The notes under the pieces: generated by a model | The model's input: only the letters and a program-made list of their open reading frames with translations | Told to the model about the DNA's origin: nothing | Databases searched by the model: none | Part shown: one piece after another, positions 47,441 through 49,304 of the stretch | How positions within the stretch are numbered: the stretch's first letter is position 1 | Layout of the letters: each line of letters begins with the position of its first letter | Origin: a virus | DNA length: 49,304 bases | Reading direction: 5' to 3' (one strand) | Virus record (IMG/VR): IMGVR_UViG_3300032215_000120 | Coordinates: 1-49,304 of that record | Position numbers and translations under genes: made by a program

Positions 47441-48372
47441 TAGACACCGCCTCCACCTATGAAGGCAATGCGAGGTACTAGACGCAACGTAGCTTTCTCA
47501 TGATCTTCTGCGGCTGCCAATTGGTATTGCTCGTCATACACGCGCTTGAGCATGTCAATACGTCCGGCCAATTCTGGAACTTTCATTGCAATGTAGTAAG
47601 CCAATCCTGCCGCTACTGCTGGCAAGAATCTAAAATTCATGTCTGCCGTTTGAATACCAGATCCTGCATCTTGGATACGGCGCATACGGTAATAGACAAA
47701 CTGATAAGGCTGTGAGCCATCTGGTGTAGGCCACACGGTGATAGCGGGCAGCTGGGGTACGTAAACAGCCGCTGTGGCCGTATGCGAGGCCGCAGTGGTA
47801 TCTGCTTGGCCACGGAACACTCCGCCCAGCGTAGTGCCATCTATGTACGTGTAGTAAATGATTTCGTTATCTAGCTTAATGAATCCAGAACCGGCTAAAT
47901 CTGTTACAGAACTCAACACAATCGATGTTGCTGTTGAATTGATGGTTGTAGACAGGGTGGCGTTGGTTGGGTTTGTTTCGCCAGACAAGCGCTGTATCCA
48001 TACTTGGATTGGGCGGGCCTGGGTTAACTTGTTAGGAATCGTGGCGTATGTAGAAACACTAATGCGTGTGATGCTTAGGTCTGACTGGGTTGACGCCACG
48101 TTGGGTTGCGTGCGAATCACATGGTCAAGCAAGTCAATCGTGTCGGTTGGCAGGGCATATGTATTAAGACCTTGCGTCAAGTTAATGGTGCCAGTCTCAA
48201 TAGTCCACATGTTTAGACCACGGTTAGCCCACTCAATTGTCATGAGGTTTAAAGAGCGTCGGGCTGTACGTAAATCGTAGCCAGAACGCATCTCACGCCC
48301 AGCGCGCTCCCACGCCTCTTCAGCGAGCTCTGTGAACTCCATGTTGAATAGGGTAGCGCCGGTGGTGGTCAT
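47440..48372 (-). CDS. Probable connector or tail-tube protein
   Basis: 310 residues. It begins with a helical portion (FTELAEEAWERAGREMRSG, then RRSLNLMTIEWANRG) and a TYALPTDTIDLLDHVIRTQ core, typical of gp7/gp10-like tail-tube or head-tail proteins of podoviruses, then beta strands with a Thr/Ser-rich middle. A basic helical end follows. It overlaps the next gene by one base. Placement on the tail side of the portal is inferred. Confidence 0.65.
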   Translation of the reverse strand: MTTTGATLFNMEFTELAEEAWERAGREMRSGYDLRTARRSLNLMTIEWANRGLNMWTIETGTINLTQGLNTYALPTDTIDLLDHVIRTQPNVASTQSDLSITRISVSTYATIPNKLTQARPIQVWIQRLSGETNPTNATLSTTINSTATSIVLSSVTDLAGSGFIKLDNEIIYYTYIDGTTLGGVFRGQADTTAASHTATAAVYVPQLPAITVWPTPDGSQPYQFVYYRMRRIQDAGSGIQTADMNFRFLPAVAAGLAYYIAMKVPELAGRIDMLKRVYDEQYQLAAAEDHEKATLRLVPRIAFIGGGGV

Positions 48373-48375
48373 GTT

Positions 48376-48624
48376 TTACTTCTTTGCGGTTTTGGCAGAT
48401 TGGATGAAATCAGCTTTACTAGGGGCGCCTTTAGCACCAACTTTACGCATCTTCTCTCCAGAGCCTTCGGATATACGTTTTCTCTTGGCGTTAATATTGG
48501 CATACAAACCAACAGGTCCACCATCGGCGTACTGAGTAAAGTCAGTATCATCACGGCGAGCTTTACGCTTACCGCCAGGCATCTTTGAGGGGGCAATATC
48601 CCCCATGCCGCGACTAGCACGCAT
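48376..48624 (-). CDS. Basic mini-protein
   Basis: 82 residues from the ATG at 48624, which has GGAGG upstream and shares TAATG with the preceding gene. Very basic (GGKRKARRDD, KRKRISEGSGEKMRKVGAKGAP), ending in TAKK. It is of the same type as the genes at 46501, 46787, 48624 and 48837. Nucleic-acid binding is plausible. Confidence 0.55.
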   Translation of the reverse strand: MRASRGMGDIAPSKMPGGKRKARRDDTDFTQYADGGPVGLYANINAKRKRISEGSGEKMRKVGAKGAPSKADFIQSAKTAKK

Positions 48625-48827
48625 TAGGTTTTGCCTCCGCCGCACATGATTATCTTTCCACGGGTCTTGCCTTTAACGCAACATCCGTCTGCGCGAGATG
48701 AAGCTGTGCCGCCAGATTTCATTTTTACTCCGCCGCCACTCTTCATATAACCCATCTTGTTACGTACTTCCGTAGGCAACTTAGATAGTCCAGGATTGCT
48801 TTCTGAATCTACAGTTTTAAGTTCCAT
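48624..48827 (-). CDS. Basic Gly/Lys/Cys-rich mini-protein
   Basis: 67 residues. After an acidic head comes a repeated basic Gly motif (YMKSGGGVKMKSGGTASS), then two Cys (GCCVKGKTRGK) and CGGGKT. It has Cys residues unlike most of its neighbours. Function unknown. Confidence 0.5.
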   Translation of the reverse strand: MELKTVDSESNPGLSKLPTEVRNKMGYMKSGGGVKMKSGGTASSRADGCCVKGKTRGKIIMCGGGKT

Positions 48828-48836
48828 GATGACTCC

Positions 48837-49226
48837 TTAGCAGTATCCGCCGCCAGCCATTTTTACATTCTTACCTTTGGTCTTGCCTTTAGATGCAATA
48901 CCGTCAGCAGACTTGTGACCAGAAGATAAACCGCCACCAGCCATCTTCTTGACTTTGCCGCCCTTTTTCATCATGCCTGTCATAGCTGTATCAGCCATAG
49001 GCGTAGGACGCTTCATGCCTACCTTAGCGGTACTCATGCCAGGTTTCATAACTGGTTTACCCATCTTTGTAGCCATCTCACCACCTCTTTTAAAAGTTTT
49101 GCCTTTATCGGCCTTACTGAAATCTTTCCCCACTGATTGAGGAACTCCTACTTTCTTGGCGAACGATGGCGAATGTGCTATCGCTTCCATGAAATTGTGC
49201 TGCTTTGCAGATTTACTTGGCATCAT
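48837..49226 (-). CDS. Basic Gly/Lys/Met-rich protein with KMAGGG motifs
   Basis: 129 residues. The N-terminal helix (SAKQHNFMEAIAHSPSFAKK, then VGVPQSVGKDF) is a pattern I recall from many phage genomes of this type. Basic Gly-rich repeats follow (KKGGKVKKMAGGG and GKNVKMAGGGYC). Possible DNA-binding virion component. Two ATG codons in tandem are possible starts. Confidence 0.6.
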   Translation of the reverse strand: MMPSKSAKQHNFMEAIAHSPSFAKKVGVPQSVGKDFSKADKGKTFKRGGEMATKMGKPVMKPGMSTAKVGMKRPTPMADTAMTGMMKKGGKVKKMAGGGLSSGHKSADGIASKGKTKGKNVKMAGGGYC

Positions 49227-49304
49227 TTTCCCGCTTGAATAAGCTGGTCAATTTTTGCTTCAAGGCGATTGAAGCGTTGGTCAATGTGGTCAGTAATTCT
49301 TTGC
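49223..49304 (-). CDS. Partial gene, C-terminus of a coiled-coil protein
   Basis: Only the last 26 codons are in the window (ITDHIDQRFNRLEAKIDQL, then IQAGK). The heptad pattern indicates a coiled coil. The stop overlaps the next gene's start. The gene runs past the right edge. Confidence 0.5.
   Translation of the reverse strand, partial: QRITDHIDQRFNRLEAKIDQLIQAGK

Noticed and set aside
1-49304. Prophage integrase, attachment sites or insertion sequences
   Set aside because: No integrase or transposase motif, and no flanking host genes or terminal inverted repeats are seen.

Overview
This window is most of the genome of a tailed double-stranded DNA bacteriophage (Caudoviricetes). The evidence is back-to-back overlapping genes with ATGA, GTGA and TAATG junctions, a recombination and replication module, a holin/endolysin lysis cassette, and a long block of virion genes. 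No integrase, ribosomal gene or tRNA was seen. The style resembles phages assembled from freshwater metagenomes (Lys/Gly-rich mini-proteins, Thr/Glu-rich repeat proteins, RCC1-propeller proteins, a very large polyvalent protein). That, and a Gram-negative host, is inference from gene content. Terminase, portal, major capsid and DNA polymerase genes are absent and probably lie beyond the right edge, where a gene is cut.

Layout. (1) 1-4510, + strand: about 17 small early genes, mostly unrecognised, GC-rich in the first 2.9 kb, behind a TTGACA promoter-like box with an inverted repeat. (2) 4544-10782, - strand: a second early operon with a Toprim primase-like protein, an SF2 helicase, a ParB-domain protein, a GIY-YIG nuclease, a protein carrying only sigma-70 region 4, and many small zinc-ribbon or membrane proteins. 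(3) 10783-11634: the only long non-coding stretch. It holds palindromes, two diverged direct repeats, a RuvC terminator and a self-contained promoter-hairpin-U-tract unit whose 7-nt bulge is exactly complementary to its own leader; I propose a new structured phage RNA. (4) 11635-12099, -: a RuvC-like resolvase, back to back with (5) 12187-16274, +: RecB-like PD-(D/E)XK nuclease, ERF annealing protein, a possible ssDNA-binding protein, a ribbon-helix-helix protein and a DUF1364-like protein. (6) 16255-33055, -: a 2500-residue polyvalent protein and probable internal or tail proteins. (7) 33057-35821, -: M15 endolysin, holin, possible spanin, P-loop kinase, methyltransferase. (8) 36232-42638, -: two copies of a two-gene RCC1-propeller cassette (four proteins, 28 blades) flanking a sulfotransferase-glycosyltransferase fusion. 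(9) 42653-49304, -: tail/connector proteins and basic Lys/Gly-rich mini-proteins.

How it fits together. The early operons probably take over the host and replicate DNA. RuvC, ERF and the PD-(D/E)XK nuclease would handle recombination-dependent replication. The late minus-strand block builds the virion. The RCC1 proteins and the sulfotransferase-glycosyltransferase sit where host-range and surface-modifying genes usually lie. The strongest candidates for something undescribed are the RNA near 11116-11236, the duplicated RCC1 cassette and the sigma-region-4-only protein.
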